A stretch of DNA of 64,000 nucleotides from Gibbula magus. Its lineage: Eukaryota > Mollusca > Gastropoda > Trochida > Trochidae. Under the pieces are notes generated by a model. It ran no database searches. It was not told the origin of the DNA and worked only from the letters and a program-made list of their open reading frames with translations. Shown piece after piece: positions 10,135 through 23,000 of the stretch. The stretch's first letter is position 1; each line of letters begins with the position of its first letter. The stretch spans positions 72,216,122 to 72,280,121 of the forward strand of contig OW388294.1 of assembly GCA_936450465.1 (NCBI GenBank), read 5' to 3'. The position numbers and the translations under genes were made by a program.

Positions 10135-11729
10135 TTGAAATTATGTTTGCAAGAAATTGGAACAGTAAAACATTATAAAAGTGAAATCAAATCTTTTGAA
10201 GTTTTTTGTTTACATGGATTGATAAGATAACACTTGCTCATAAGCCAATATCAAGTAGTTACAGCCTCTTGTCAAAAGTATGACATGCCACTGACGATAA
10301 AAAGTTACCAGAATTGAAAATTGCAAATCAGTAAGGAAATACAGAGCTTAGAAATACAGAAATAAATCGTATTTGTCTCCTGTATAATGTTATTCCTGTG
10401 GATTATAGGAATATTGGGAGACAATGAATGTGCAAACTTTTAAAATGATCCAAGGAACATTTTAACGCCAGTTTAAAAGGACTCATTGGGGTTTTATTCA
10501 CATAACATTAGCTCATGAGGCAAAAATGCCGCAAGAACTGTGTCTTGATCCGTGGGAGGTCATTCGTCGTTCATTTAAGGATTGTTTTACATATCTTGTG
10601 CCTCTATCGAAGTATAACAGCAACAAATTGTATAACATCGCGTAACAATCCTTATGATTACAAAATCAAAAAGTTTTTCTTTAAATATTTACACAAATCT
10701 AATATATTTGTCATTTATCATGGGAGGAAGCAGCTTATTACACGCAACAATACATGTCTGAATCAAAATTGAGGAATACTTGATCTAAAACGGTGGAAGA
10801 TTTAATTTCGTTTTCCCCAGCATTCATATTCATACAATCAGAGTTCGTTTTTTTTACATTCCGCATTTTTAGATTTACCCTCATTAGCATATCACGCGAT
10901 GTTCAAACATGGCTACACTTAGTGAAGCGCTTTGAGCGAAAAAGCTTGAGGACCTGTATCTATCAAAATAGTGTTCCCGGTGAAGTTAATTGTCTCTTTC
11001 GGAAAAGAAATGTATATTCCAGGTATAGGCCTACAAAATGTAGATGTTAAGACTAAATGACATATATATTTCATATTTTGCATCAACATGGTACGTACAT
11101 TTGACAGACACGACCGTTTGTTCGGATGTATTGTAACGTTACAAGGTATGAATGCACGAGGTAGGGTGGCACATTTTATCTGCACTCATCGAGAAATGGC
11201 AGCAGGTTTTTGATAGCTCTCGTCCAATCAGAATCGCGGAAATAAGTGTAACAAAATCATTTTGTAATTATAAACATTTGTAGGCATAGAAGCCAATCAC
11301 GTTGCTTGTTCAATCGATGCTATTAACCAATATGACTTAAACCTTTAAACGACCTCTTCTCCAAAAACAATGAGCATAGGTAACTTAAATGTTCAGAATA
11401 ACATCACTGTTATCTGGACTAACGTCCCAGTTTGTAATTTAGTATTGATACCACAAAATATGAAAATATCTCTCATCATGTCCGAAAATTAAATATTTTA
11501 GAATCTTGGTCTCTTTCTAGATACTCAGTTTAACATGGAAAACAATAAACTAATACGGAAAATGAAAATATATTCCATGTTAACTCAAAAATGCCGACTG
11601 TTATGTTAGATATATGCGACGTTATATATGTTGAAAATGTATGATTTATGTATATGGTTGGTATCTTATAAAAAATTAAAGTGAGGGAAAAACAACTGAT
11701 ACGGACTTTCCATTTTCACCATAGGAATG
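10135..11729. other. Gene A 3' flank / A-B spacer
   Basis: Likely 3' UTR at first: AGTAAA at 10164-10169 and AATAAA at 10361-10366. The remainder is AT-rich with no exon, tRNA or recognised transposon. Confidence 0.4.
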
Positions 11730-12223
11730 TACACTGTCAGCCAAAGGAAACGCCTACTTCATTTCCCTTAAAATGAAAGATGAAATAATTTCTGAATATA
11801 AGTATTATGGTCTCCGCGTTATGCTGAAACAATAATTAATATAAAAGTCCATTAAAATCCTGGGAAAACTACGCCCATTGAAGACCACTATTTCCGGTTG
11901 ATTCACTTGTGGCACCGTAAGCACGTACATATGTAGCGTCATCACCACTTTAATGCGAATGCTTACCTGTATTGTTGCTCGGTATTGTATGAAAATCTGT
12001 TTCAAATACTTTTTCTTATCAAGCACTGATCGAAAAGAAAACAAAAATGTTGTCTCATTTCAACAATCGCCATTCTTTTGTGACATGATAACTTCTGAAA
12101 TTTAAATATATTATGCAGAAATGGTGCAACTTCATAATGCTATAATATTGCTAAACTGTTCATTATAGTTTCTACGAAATCTGATAAGATATCTGGTAGG
12201 CGTTTCATTTTGCGGACAATGTA
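11730..12223. mobile_element. TACACTGTC MITE, copy 1
   Basis: The left end TACACTGTCAGCCAAAGGAA and right end, as reverse complement, TACATTGTCCGCAAAATGAA are diverged inverted repeats. It is homologous over nearly its full length to 32666-33177. There is no open transposase. TA at the termini would fit a Tc1/mariner-type insertion. Confidence 0.75.
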
Positions 12224-13072
12224 GGCACTAAATATACAATAGCTGCAAGAATCACCTTGCTTATCAATACCTTCTGTCCGATTTAAAACTTCCAAAACTG
12301 TTTTGGAAACGTGAAGGGTTCATATAAAGATTTTCTATATCATATAATCTTTAATTCAGGAGCGAAATAATATCGAGTTCTTTAGTGATGAGTGTGTACT
12401 CTATGAAGAAAAGTTGCCCTGACCTTTTCGTAAAAGTTTATACTTACTGCGCAATTAACAATATGTTATCTGTTGATGCGACACATTTTCTCCTGAACTG
12501 CTGCCAATATATGGGCCACAGGGCTATACCAAACGGCATTTTCCCAGATTTCAGTTTTTTTAAAACCGCACCTTAGTATTTTCTTTGTGTGGGTGTAATT
12601 TTGTATATCACCTTAATATATATCAAATCAAAGACATATGCATGATATACGACAATATATTTGTGAGACGAGAACAGGTGTGTAGCATATGTAAATGCAC
12701 ATTTCAGAACAGAAATGCACATAACGACACTGATAGTCAACACATGTTGCATATTTTAATGACAATTAAAGTGGAGGGGCTATCTTGTGCATTTGTATCG
12801 TCATTGTATTGCCTTCGTCTGTCCATCGCTTCCTTATGACAACTTATTTCCTTCGTATTTTCCCTATGGGAATGTTGACCGTACCATATTTGACAGACAA
12901 AGGTTAGGTGGTTATGACTATGCACTAGTTGGAATAAAACCTGAACCTGCGACTGTCTTCTTCACTTTGATTGTAAGCTGTTGTGCTACATCTGGCGGTC
13001 ATCATCACACTCGATTGGTGAGAAACAATTACACCTGATGAAGTAATAAACTTATGCTACGAAGAGTCCCAT
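12224..13072. other. Spacer without recognised feature
   Basis: AT-rich spacer between the MITE and the hammerhead-bearing repeat. I recognise nothing in it. Confidence 0.3.
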
Positions 13073-13438
13073 TTCTGCACAAAAATCAGTTCAAAATTGT
13101 TCAACCTCCATGTCTCATTTAGTATAATATAATTATTGAAGATCTCACGATGATTTATTCATATTCACTAGCTGGCTTTCGACACATAGAGGTCTCATCT
13201 CATTTAGTAAATATAATTTTTCTGCACAAAAATCAGTTCAAAATTGTTCAACCTTCATGTCTCATTTAGTATAATATATATATAATTGTTGAAGATCTCA
13301 CGATGATTTATTCATATGCACTAGCTGGCTTTCGACACATAGAGGTCTCATCTCATTTAGTAAATATAATTGTTAAAGATCTCACGATGATTTATGCATA
13401 TTCACTAGCTGGCTTTCGACCCATAGAGGTCTCATCAG
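13073..13438. repeat. Tandem repeat (retrozyme-like), about 2.5 units
   Basis: The module with GATCTCACGATGATTTAT followed by CACTAGCTGGCTTTCGAC recurs with its GCTGGC at 13171, 13324 and 13408, a spacing of 153 then 84 bp. The upstream part (TCTGCACAAAAATCAG to TAGTATAATAT) occurs twice and is missing from the last unit. The last unit carries an intact minus-strand hammerhead core. Small hammerhead-bearing tandem repeats are known in metazoans as retrozymes. Confidence 0.75.
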
Positions 13439-13444
13439 GTGAAT
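13400..13444 (-). ncRNA. Type I hammerhead ribozyme with minimal helix III
   Basis: Read on the minus strand from 13444 down. Helix I 5' strand is AUUCAC (13444-13439). The core CUGAUGA is complete (13438-13432). Helix II is GACC (13431-13428) pairing perfectly with GGUC (13421-13418) across the loop UCUAUG. GAAA is at 13417-13414. Helix III is GCCAGC (13413-13408), two pairs with a two-base loop. The cleavage dinucleotide UA is at 13407-13406, and helix I 3' strand GUGAAU (13405-13400) pairs perfectly with AUUCAC. Every conserved core base is present. The very short helix III is the form described in metazoan repeats, which may act as a dimer. Cleavage itself is untested. Confidence 0.78.
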
Positions 13445-13691
13445 GACGTTGAGTCTGTTACAAGCGTCATTATGGCTTCACAATGCATTACATAGAAACA
13501 TACATAGATACCATAAATATATATAGATGAACATCAAATTGAAGATAAGATATGCATGTATACGACACACACCTCCTTGACATAATAAAGGAAGTTGGTG
13601 CATAAGAACATGTAATATTCACAGATGGCACTGATAAATTATAGTATTTAAAGATAAAGCGAAGCATGGAAAATTAAAATTTTGCCTTAAA
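13445..13691 (+). promoter_or_regulatory. Gene B promoter / 5' UTR region
   Basis: The stretch before exon 1 resembles that before gene C exon 1 (about 44690-44791): shared CAGATGG-ACTGATAAA, ATTTAAAG/ATCTAAAG and purine-rich text up to the ATG. An AT-rich TATTTAA-like element lies near 13645. The conservation suggests promoter plus 5' UTR; the transcription start is not identifiable. Confidence 0.4.
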
Positions 13692-13700
13692 ATGGAGCAG
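13692..13700 (+). CDS. Gene B exon 1 coding part (Met-Glu-Gln)
   Basis: ATGGAGCAG followed by GTAAGT. Exon 2 lacks an ATG, and this triplet joins it in phase 0. Gene C has the matching ATGGAACAG/GTAAAA in a similar context, which supports this as the true start. Confidence 0.65.
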
Positions 13701-16700
13701 GTAAGTATTTGAAATAATTGTCTAGTTATGTAATATAACAAGTATGTCTTCATTGTAAAGACCGTTAACATCCAATTCATTTATTCAAACAGTATGGCAT
13801 ATGCACTCCGTTTCGTCTATATTTATTACCTTTTGAGGGCAATCGTCATATTAAACACATATTCTATAGCCAAGGGCAAACTATCACTCTATCATGGTGA
13901 TTCGATGTCATTATTAATAATACGGTATTATGTTTTGTGTATGAGGTTACGTTACGGAACATTGACGAAAAGCCAGCCTGTGCTTGAAAATAGATAGTTT
14001 TCCTCCATTTTCCTGATTCTATAACCCTGGAAATATATACACCATTATATTCATATCCATTTCATTCTATGTTAACAACATATTTGAATATAGGTACATT
14101 TTAAAAACCTCGCGCTCGCTCAACAGATATCAATTTCCAAAAACTTGTGTAAACATATATATATATGTATGACATGGACATTCTTATCATATCATCTATT
14201 TAATTTTCATACAATCAAGATAGTTGTATGTAAAGATGTTGAAACATTTCTCTCCTTTCAAACTAAACACTGAATTCATATAAACGTGAAATTTATGGTA
14301 GTTTCATTCAAACTCAACACTTGATTTCTTCGATTTCGGAGTGAATAACATGTGTTAGTTATTTTTCAGCTTATATGATTTTTAAAAAACTTTGACCAAC
14401 TAAATTGAATCACTCAACGTACTGAAATATATTTGAAATTAACAAACGATACCTCATAACATGCGAAAAATCATACGCGAAATTTATGAATGTATCCAGT
14501 TTGGCAGTCATCATAACAGTGCGTCAACTCATATGTGCCAACTTTATGGATTTTGAAGCTGTCCGCTTCGACGTTTTGATTATCGATTACAGGTTTATGA
14601 ATTGTTATTATTTTATTGCATCAATTGAAAGCTTGCACAAGTCCTGGACTGACCAAAAAACTGTCAAAAATTGTGCTACAGTTTGCGACCCAAAATTAGC
14701 GGAGAAATTGCACGAATTAGAAAAGGTGTTTTCTACTCTAAATATAGATCAAATCTATTACATTCAAGCATTAAGCATTGACTTTGTGGTCTACTCGGAC
14801 AATTTCATTGATTGGGCTTTTAGCACACGATTTGAGGCTGTAAACTAAATGCTTGAAACTATTTAAAATATGTCTTCGTTCAGTAGGCCTAGCGGCAATG
14901 TATCACTGCAAACACCTTTGCTGTTGACATCAGAAGTTCATATTGTAAGCTTTCTTCTGATTGGCCTATCCTATTAGCCTGCAGTACGCTAAAATCTTAG
15001 CGCAGAAAAAGCGGGTCGTGAAGTCAAGGGCGGAGAGATGATTGAAAATCTTTTCGTTACGCCCGTGACGTTGTGAAGATGGTAATAACATTACATTCTC
15101 CTTTAGATACTATCAAACGATCCAAAAGTTGGTAATTCACCGACATCTTTACAAATTGCTTATATTACTTTGGGATTTTTCATCTCGGATGTTAAGCTCA
15201 TTTGCATAATACAAGTTTCAAAACGGATTTTACATTCAATGGGGAAAATAAACAAGTAAGGTATTATCAGATCTTGAATAAATTGTGGTTTGTTTCATTT
15301 ACCCACACGTTAACGTTGTGATTTATTTTTATCACTAATTAATCGAGTGTAATCAGCGTAGTACGGTTAATTCAAATTAAACGAAGAAACTTTCACCCAA
15401 CGTGTCTGTGCGTGATTTGTAAACGCGCCTTTGATTGGTCTACACCATAGCTCAACAGTCGTGTTACTTCCTGTCTCAGAAATCCCTTCGAGTTGTCGCA
15501 AGGGTCAATATGCATTTTCTAAAATTGCATATATGGCCCGATGCGTGAGGAAGATGCCCTTGTGATAGCAACGTGATTTATGAGTGCTTTTTAATCGTAA
15601 GATAGATGCTTATGAACTGATTGAAACCATCTCCATGAACAAGAAACCAGGGACCAATTGTTGATTTTTTAAATAATCGCGCACATCGTGTTTTTAAATT
15701 GTTTTAATTAAGAACTATTTCTAGGCACTTCACAGCCGATGTCGTGACCATCACTTTGATGTACTGTCTATGATATTACTCCGCTAAACTTGGATCAATT
15801 CTCTTACCACTTTTAACACAAAAACAGACTTCTTTTAATAATGACATAATATGATAGAGAGATTATTAACCTCGTGTGTTTACGTATCATTAATTTAATA
15901 TATTTGGAACATAAAATGATGTATTATGCTCGCCAAAGGCTCGAGTAATACAATTGTTGTTCCAAAAATATGATATTAATGATACGGAAACAGTCTAGGT
16001 GTACAACTCACTCTCACTCGACAATTGTAACATGACTTCGGTCTATCCTTGATTCTGATTGGTTGATTTGCCTACGTTGAATGACAATGAATACCCGCAA
16101 ATTACATTGGACGAATCACTGCGAACGTTTACATCATGTTTACAAGCTTCGGCCCGATTCAAAATTTATTTTTTTCAATCTCTCTTCATATATGTGTATT
16201 ACTAACATTTGACAGGTGTCATTGTCATTTCCTAACTTGTGTATACCCGTATAGGTCACACATAACTCTCAGTATGAATTAGTTTCAAGTAACTAAAATG
16301 TTTTCAACTACTTAAATTTGTGCATGTTTGACGCCTTCTTCCATGTGGCTGTTTTTACCGAATGCCGTTGCCATGGCATGACGTCATAGTGATAAACCGT
16401 TTTGATGTCACAACGCTAGCGTCATTTTCACAATGGTTTAGGACAAATCTGAGATTTTTGTTCCTAGGTATTTTCTGTGTTGATGTCGGAGATAAATAGA
16501 GAATCTCACCCAAGTGTTCTCTGATATCGAATATATCAACGAGTGTTGATATATTTGATATCAGAAGACACGAGGGTGAGATTCTATTTAACACCCAAAA
16601 TCATTCTGCATTAGTTTTCAATGAAAGATTAACATATCTGAACACAAAACTGCCATTTGGCTTCCAGTGCAGTGATGTCATAGCATTGTGACGTCATCGT

Positions 16701-19605
16701 GATTATGACGTCATAGCATTGTGATGTCATGTAGCTGACGCCAACTGGGCATTGTTCAAAATCTACTGTCAAAACGATATCTCCTGGGAGATATCGCTTG
16801 TTCTCATACAAGCGATATCTCCTGTGGAACCCAGTTTTGGATGATAAATAACATTCAACGAATCAACGTCTGTAGACTCGGTAATCTACGAATATATTCT
16901 GTATAGCCATTGTCGCTACAATAATTATTGTTGTCAAATGCAGAAGTGTTTGATTAATATGGACTATGATTAAAATGCATCAAGACTTAGTAGTCTGCTG
17001 ATGATTACGAACGGTAGAGTAGCACGCTCTGTGATGTTGTGGCGAAAGCAATTGTTTTGTACTTTACACTTAACATTACGGTTTCGTTTCATAGACAAAC
17101 AATCAACAATTATTTTGAAAATCTTAGACACTTTATTCCATTTAATAAATGTTCTCCAAAGGGATGAAACTAAAGCTGAAACACGGAAGTTTGTTCACTA
17201 AGTAAATAGTTATATAGTTTATATAATGTCTTTTATGCACCTAAGCAAGGACTAAAACTGAACCGACTTATTTGTGACTTTCTTTGCAAAAGATGCTTTT
17301 AAGGCTAAAACGTGAGATTCTAAAGATATAACTCACAGTTAATCGTTTTGGTTATACCAATATGACGAAGTGACCAGGATTTAATTCTACTGTAAACTCT
17401 CTAATCACCCCCTGGAACCCTGTACTTGCAGGGCTCCAGTGATAGTGAGTTTGTACAGCGAGAGATGCAGTGATAGTGATCGGATTAGCGAGGATAATTG
17501 ATGTATGTGTGTACAAAATGCAGCTGTAAAGCAACATAGGGGTAATAAACAGTACATGATTATGATTGATGGCAAGCTGAATCTATGGCCCATTCATAAA
17601 TGTATTTACTTTAACCGTTTAATGATGCATATGATTGTGGTCATGTGGTTTATTAGTCGGGGGCGTCAAAATAAAACCTTGTTGGAACACGTATGCAAAT
17701 ACTACGCACCATATCGACCAAATTATAGAATTAACACGAACTTTAGCCTTCAGAAACCACATTGTATCAATTTGGGAGATATTTGCTTATTCTGTGAAAA
17801 GCTATTGCTAAAATATTATACTTTACATACCTCGAAGTGATCGTGATCAGTACAAATCAGTGATCGCGGTTTGGATAAATGTGCAGTGATCGTGATTTTC
17901 TGTACGAAATTAGTAAATACTTCAAATTGAGCATCAGAATCGATGAATAATTGGATTTCAAAAGAGAAATTTGTAATAAATTTCCAGTCAGGCATCGCGG
18001 AAGATACTGTAGGGTGTGGATATTGTTCTGTAATGGGTACTTTCAAAGAAAGTAGTATACAAATCCATAGAGAGACCACAGGCTGGGGAGGAAAATATAG
18101 ATATAGGTAGATATACATGTAGGTAATACACTATATACATTAAGATACTGACTGTAAACTATTATGAAAGTAGAGGCAGTTACCTAAATCTTCCTTCACA
18201 GACAATGTGCCATGAAACCCTGAAACATTTGAGATGGCATTAAGTTTTTTAATCGGCCAAAATGATCATTAAAAGAAAATGTATCACGTCAAATTGGCGA
18301 TTTCTTTCTTTACACGTAAGAAAGATTGATTTGAAAGAACCCGAAATGGTATAAACCGAACCAAATTGAACGTATTCCATGCTTTAATCAAAATCAATAA
18401 TTTATTTTCTCATACTCCTCCTTCTAGTTGCTCAAAGTAAAATAAAAAATCATATTTGAAATTGCTTTAATGGTCTTTTGGTCAGTGTCTGCAAAACTAT
18501 TTACTGAGAAATTTTGACATTTCATCGTATAGACATGTTATAAGTACTAGTTCATTGAATGAACAAATGCGATTTCACGGCATGCTTAATTTGTCACCTC
18601 CTAGCATCTTATCTGATGTCATTGCATAGGGATACATGATGGGTAGAACTGTTAATAATGTTTCTTATAACTTTCAATCTTTCAACAACAATCATGTAAA
18701 CTGGTTATGTTGTCAAAATCATAATTAATGTCCTGTCTTCTTAACATGTCCAGAATAAACATCGCATTATTATTACCACATTTACCAAAACGAAATTTGC
18801 TACACTTAAACGCATTATAAAGGTTTGATAATTGCAACTGAATTTGGTAATACACAATTTAAGCGTTTAAAATATTGATTTGTGTATAAATTGCTGTAGA
18901 TCGTTTTGGACACTAATGTGGGAATTATTTCATTTAATAGGCACTTCTTTAGTTTAGTTTTGTTGTGTTGTTGGCAAGTGTTTGACAGTATACTAAGCAG
19001 CTTGAAGTTGAATATTGTGCCACACAAACGTCAAATAGACAAATCTCAAATAGAAGCGGTGTTGATATCCAATAGTAGTATATTAGTTAACAGGATGGCA
19101 AAATGGTGACAGCAAGGGATGGCATTAGTACAAATGGCATTTGAGACGTCACGCACGGTGTATGGTTACAGATTGTACTTCATGCTTGTTCTTTTCAATG
19201 GAATCAACTACTTTTTCGCTTCCTTTGCTGACGAAGCTCATATTCAGGAGTTTAATGCAAGTTATTTTCATTATATTGAAGCCCTTGACGCATATATAAT
19301 TGTGAACCTAATTTCGATCAACTATTTTTCACAAATTTTCTAAAAGTATTGAAGTAAACAACTAAAGACTTTTTTTTCAATTATTATTATGCAGTACAGG
19401 GTTCCAGGGGGTGTAATTGGCGACAAACTTTGTTTAGAAGATAAGTAAATAATTAAGAAATTGTAAAACTAAAATACAACACAAACCTTAAGGATTGATA
19501 TGGGTTTACAATGATCCTTAAATTTTCATTTCACTAGATCGCAATAAATTCCCCTACAGTAAAGCGAAGATCAACGTCAGTATAACATATGACGTCACAT
19601 AATCT

Positions 19606-19642
<37 letters not shown>

Positions 19643-19654
19643 TTTTAACGTTGC

Positions 19655-19698
<44 letters not shown>

Positions 19699-19987
19699 GA
19701 TGAGTTGCTTCTCACGTGAAGTAAGGTTATATATAGAAAAGAGTAAACATCAGATGGTTTTGACTGGATCAATCTTCTTTAATACCCCATTGCCGTTAGG
19801 TGTTTGATGATCCTCGAGTCGTCCCCCATCTTCTGTTTCTTTCCACGTGGATATATATATAAATAAGATGAGTTGCTTCTCACGTGAAGTAAGGTTATAT
19901 ATAGAAAAGAGTAAACATCAGATGGTTTTGACTGGATCAAGTATTAAAGAAGATTGATCCAGTCAAAACCATCTGATGTTTACTCTT

Positions 19988-20061
<74 letters not shown>

Positions 20062-23000
20062 GCAACGTTAAAAAGACTCCATGGTGACTCCGTGATTATC
20101 ACTACATGGTGCGAAACCGTTCTGGTATTCAAACCATTTCCAGAATATGTGTTATTAACTTCTCACTTCGACTATGAAGATTTTATTAAATATACTATAA
20201 ATAATGAAAATATTACCAATACAGAATACTCAGTTCGAAGTACGAATACTACTCCTGGGAATTGGTCTGTGGTGTGCTATCGGCAAGGTTGAAGGTAAGC
20301 AGGTTATACAACTTACTGTGAAGTTTTATATACAGACAAACGTGACAAAATATGATTTGTGAATGCAATGGTTATCGTGAATTGTTTTTATGCAAAAATG
20401 GATATCTTAAAAAATATAACTGTTATATGGCTTTTCCAAAAGAATTTACCAGTTACTTGAAATGACCATTATAACTATAGTTTCACAACTTGTAATATTC
20501 TTAATTATTACCCATATGGTTTAAAATAACCGAGTTAATATTATTGATATGAGCACATGTGCACATATCACGTTTGCCTAGCAACCATTGTTTCACCGCG
20601 ACTTACCGTATTGTGTCGTCTGTGACGTCATAAAACGACTGTTCGTCGCAAGAGAAGTGGGCCGCTTCCTGCCTACTTTTACCCGAATGAAAACGGAATA
20701 GAATGGGTAATAAAGACATTATTACACTCGAAAGTGTGCCATATGACTTTTACGAAACTCATGCAAATTTGTATATAGCCCTCGCTCTCGCTCGGGCAAT
20801 ACAAAAATTCAAACTCGTGTCGTAAAAATCATATGACACACTTCCTCGGTTAATAATCTCTATATATGCACTATGTATATGCTTCATTACATAGACATAG
20901 TTAACACGTTCTCTTCCTTTATATATATTTGTCGTATATTTGTTGGAAGGTGTGACCTGTAAGGACTGCCACGATGTTGACAAACCGGGCGACTGTCGAG
21001 TGTCCACTACTTGTGGGAGTGATGAGGTATGTCGTCTGCCATGTCTTTTTACCGTAAAGTATTGCTTATTCAATAGCTTGATCTGCACTTCCTAACAATG
21101 CCTTAAACGGTTTACTTCAGATAGTTCATGTGCACCTGCATTACAATGAACTCGGTCAATCAGAAAAGTGATATGCCAATGAAGTCAAACTCAAATTCTC
21201 CTTCACAAGTTTAGTACAACGGTACAACATCAGTACAAAGCGAGAATGGAAGTGGTTTTATTGAAAAACACATGGATTTGAAAGTGGAAAGAAACGGAAC
21301 GAAATTAGTATAATGGCGCCTCTTAATGTGGGATGGTCCTACCTACACCACCCAACTATGAACCCTTTTCACTTATCAGTTGTGTTTGTAAAGTGGTTCA
21401 ACAGTTTTTGTGTAAACACCATTTGCATTATTTCATACAAACAAACATTTTATAAATATCAGTTTGGTTTACAGTCTTGACTTCAACTATACACCAATTA
21501 ACATACATTTATGATAGAAAGGTTGCTGTATGTTATTTGCCATGTGTCAAAATCAATTGATCGATTTCGTCATAGGGGTGTATTATCATAAAATGAAAAT
21601 AAGGTATAAAAGCAGTCGTTTTGGATGGTTAGCATGTAACATAAATAATTGCATTGAGAATGTTTTTGCTAAAGGACCAATTCATTAAACAAGAATGCTC
21701 CAAAGTTGCATCCTACAAGGGCCAGTACTTGGTCTGTTCTTATTTAGTCTGTATAGCAATGTTAACAAATGAACTTAATTGTCCAACACGTTTTCTGCTG
21801 GTGAATTGTCCTATGAATACTCGTCAGTAATATATGATATGAATAAACATCTTGGAGTTATTCTAGTAGAAAATGGGGAGAGCATAATATCATGTCATGA
21901 CACTCTAACATGTCACTATATTCATACATATTGAGTTACAAGCAGCAAGGGCTTTTACTGGATACCCAAACATACATCTGCGAATTTTTTTTATACTTTA
22001 GGAATCATTAGAAAGGAAAATTAAACTCATTGTGGAAAATTCAAAATCTCTTTCCTGAACTACTCTCCCGAAACGACGTTTAAAAAATAATAAAAGGATA
22101 TATGATCTTGAGTTGGGTAACTTGTTCCAAAGTCATTTCGTAATGAATAAAATACGTTTATAACAACCAACATGAAAACGTTTCATGAAAACGTCGATAA
22201 TATTTCATTGGCTATCCATTCCAACGTAGATACAGTCACACGGTGAATTTCATCATGTGTACCTTTGTATATTTTAGTTGACCGCTATCGGTGAAATTCA
22301 GCAACAAAGGGCATTACTTGACTGATAGGTGACCCACTTCAAGGCGACTCCATGACTTTCATTGAGACTTAGTTGAGAGACGTGGTGTTATTTTTGCAAT
22401 AGATGTATTCAAAATGCCCCTCTGTTCACCATGTAGAACGCATGGGTCCCTGATGAACGTTGTTTAAGAGGAGTCATTCAAATGCTGGACGTGCTTGGCA
22501 GCTTGGGTTAGACCAGTGTAATGATGCAGGAAGCATAAACTCGTCATGGTTAGGTGCATAGCTAGCTTCATTCTGACATCATCAAGTAGATACCAATGTA
22601 GATATATTTGTTCGATAATATAATGCTGTTCTGCACTAAAACAAAAAACGGTGAAACATTATTATGATGTTTTAAACAAATCATCATTATACGTCTTGGT
22701 ACTGAGTTTTGGTCGGGTTACCTCACCGAGTGCATTTTTACGTCTTCCTTGTCAGATTTGTTCAACTGAAGAGTTTACCGACGTAAATGGGCTTCTGGGG
22801 TATCGACTTGGATGTGCAAATGCAGCGGTATGCAGTATTATTTGAATAGTACAGCAGGATAGTAAAATAAATATAACTAGATACATTTTAATAAGAAAAT
22901 TATAGTGGCGGGCAAAAGGTAGTTTTACTGAGTATCTGAACATTTTAACAACCTAAAACAAATGCATACAATAAAACAATCCAAATTAAAATTGTGTATG

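Noticed and set aside
13162..13340. Hammerhead in the first two tandem units
   Set aside because: The core reads GAGAUGA instead of CUGAUGA, helix II has a mismatch and helix I does not pair.
14486..14848. 120-codon + strand frame in gene B intron 1
   Set aside because: No recognised domain, and no homologous exon in genes A or C. It may be a chance frame in AT-rich DNA.
19690..19991. Hammerhead in the Penelope-like terminal repeats
   Set aside because: Such elements often carry one, but I find no CUGAUGA followed by a helix and GAAA on either strand.
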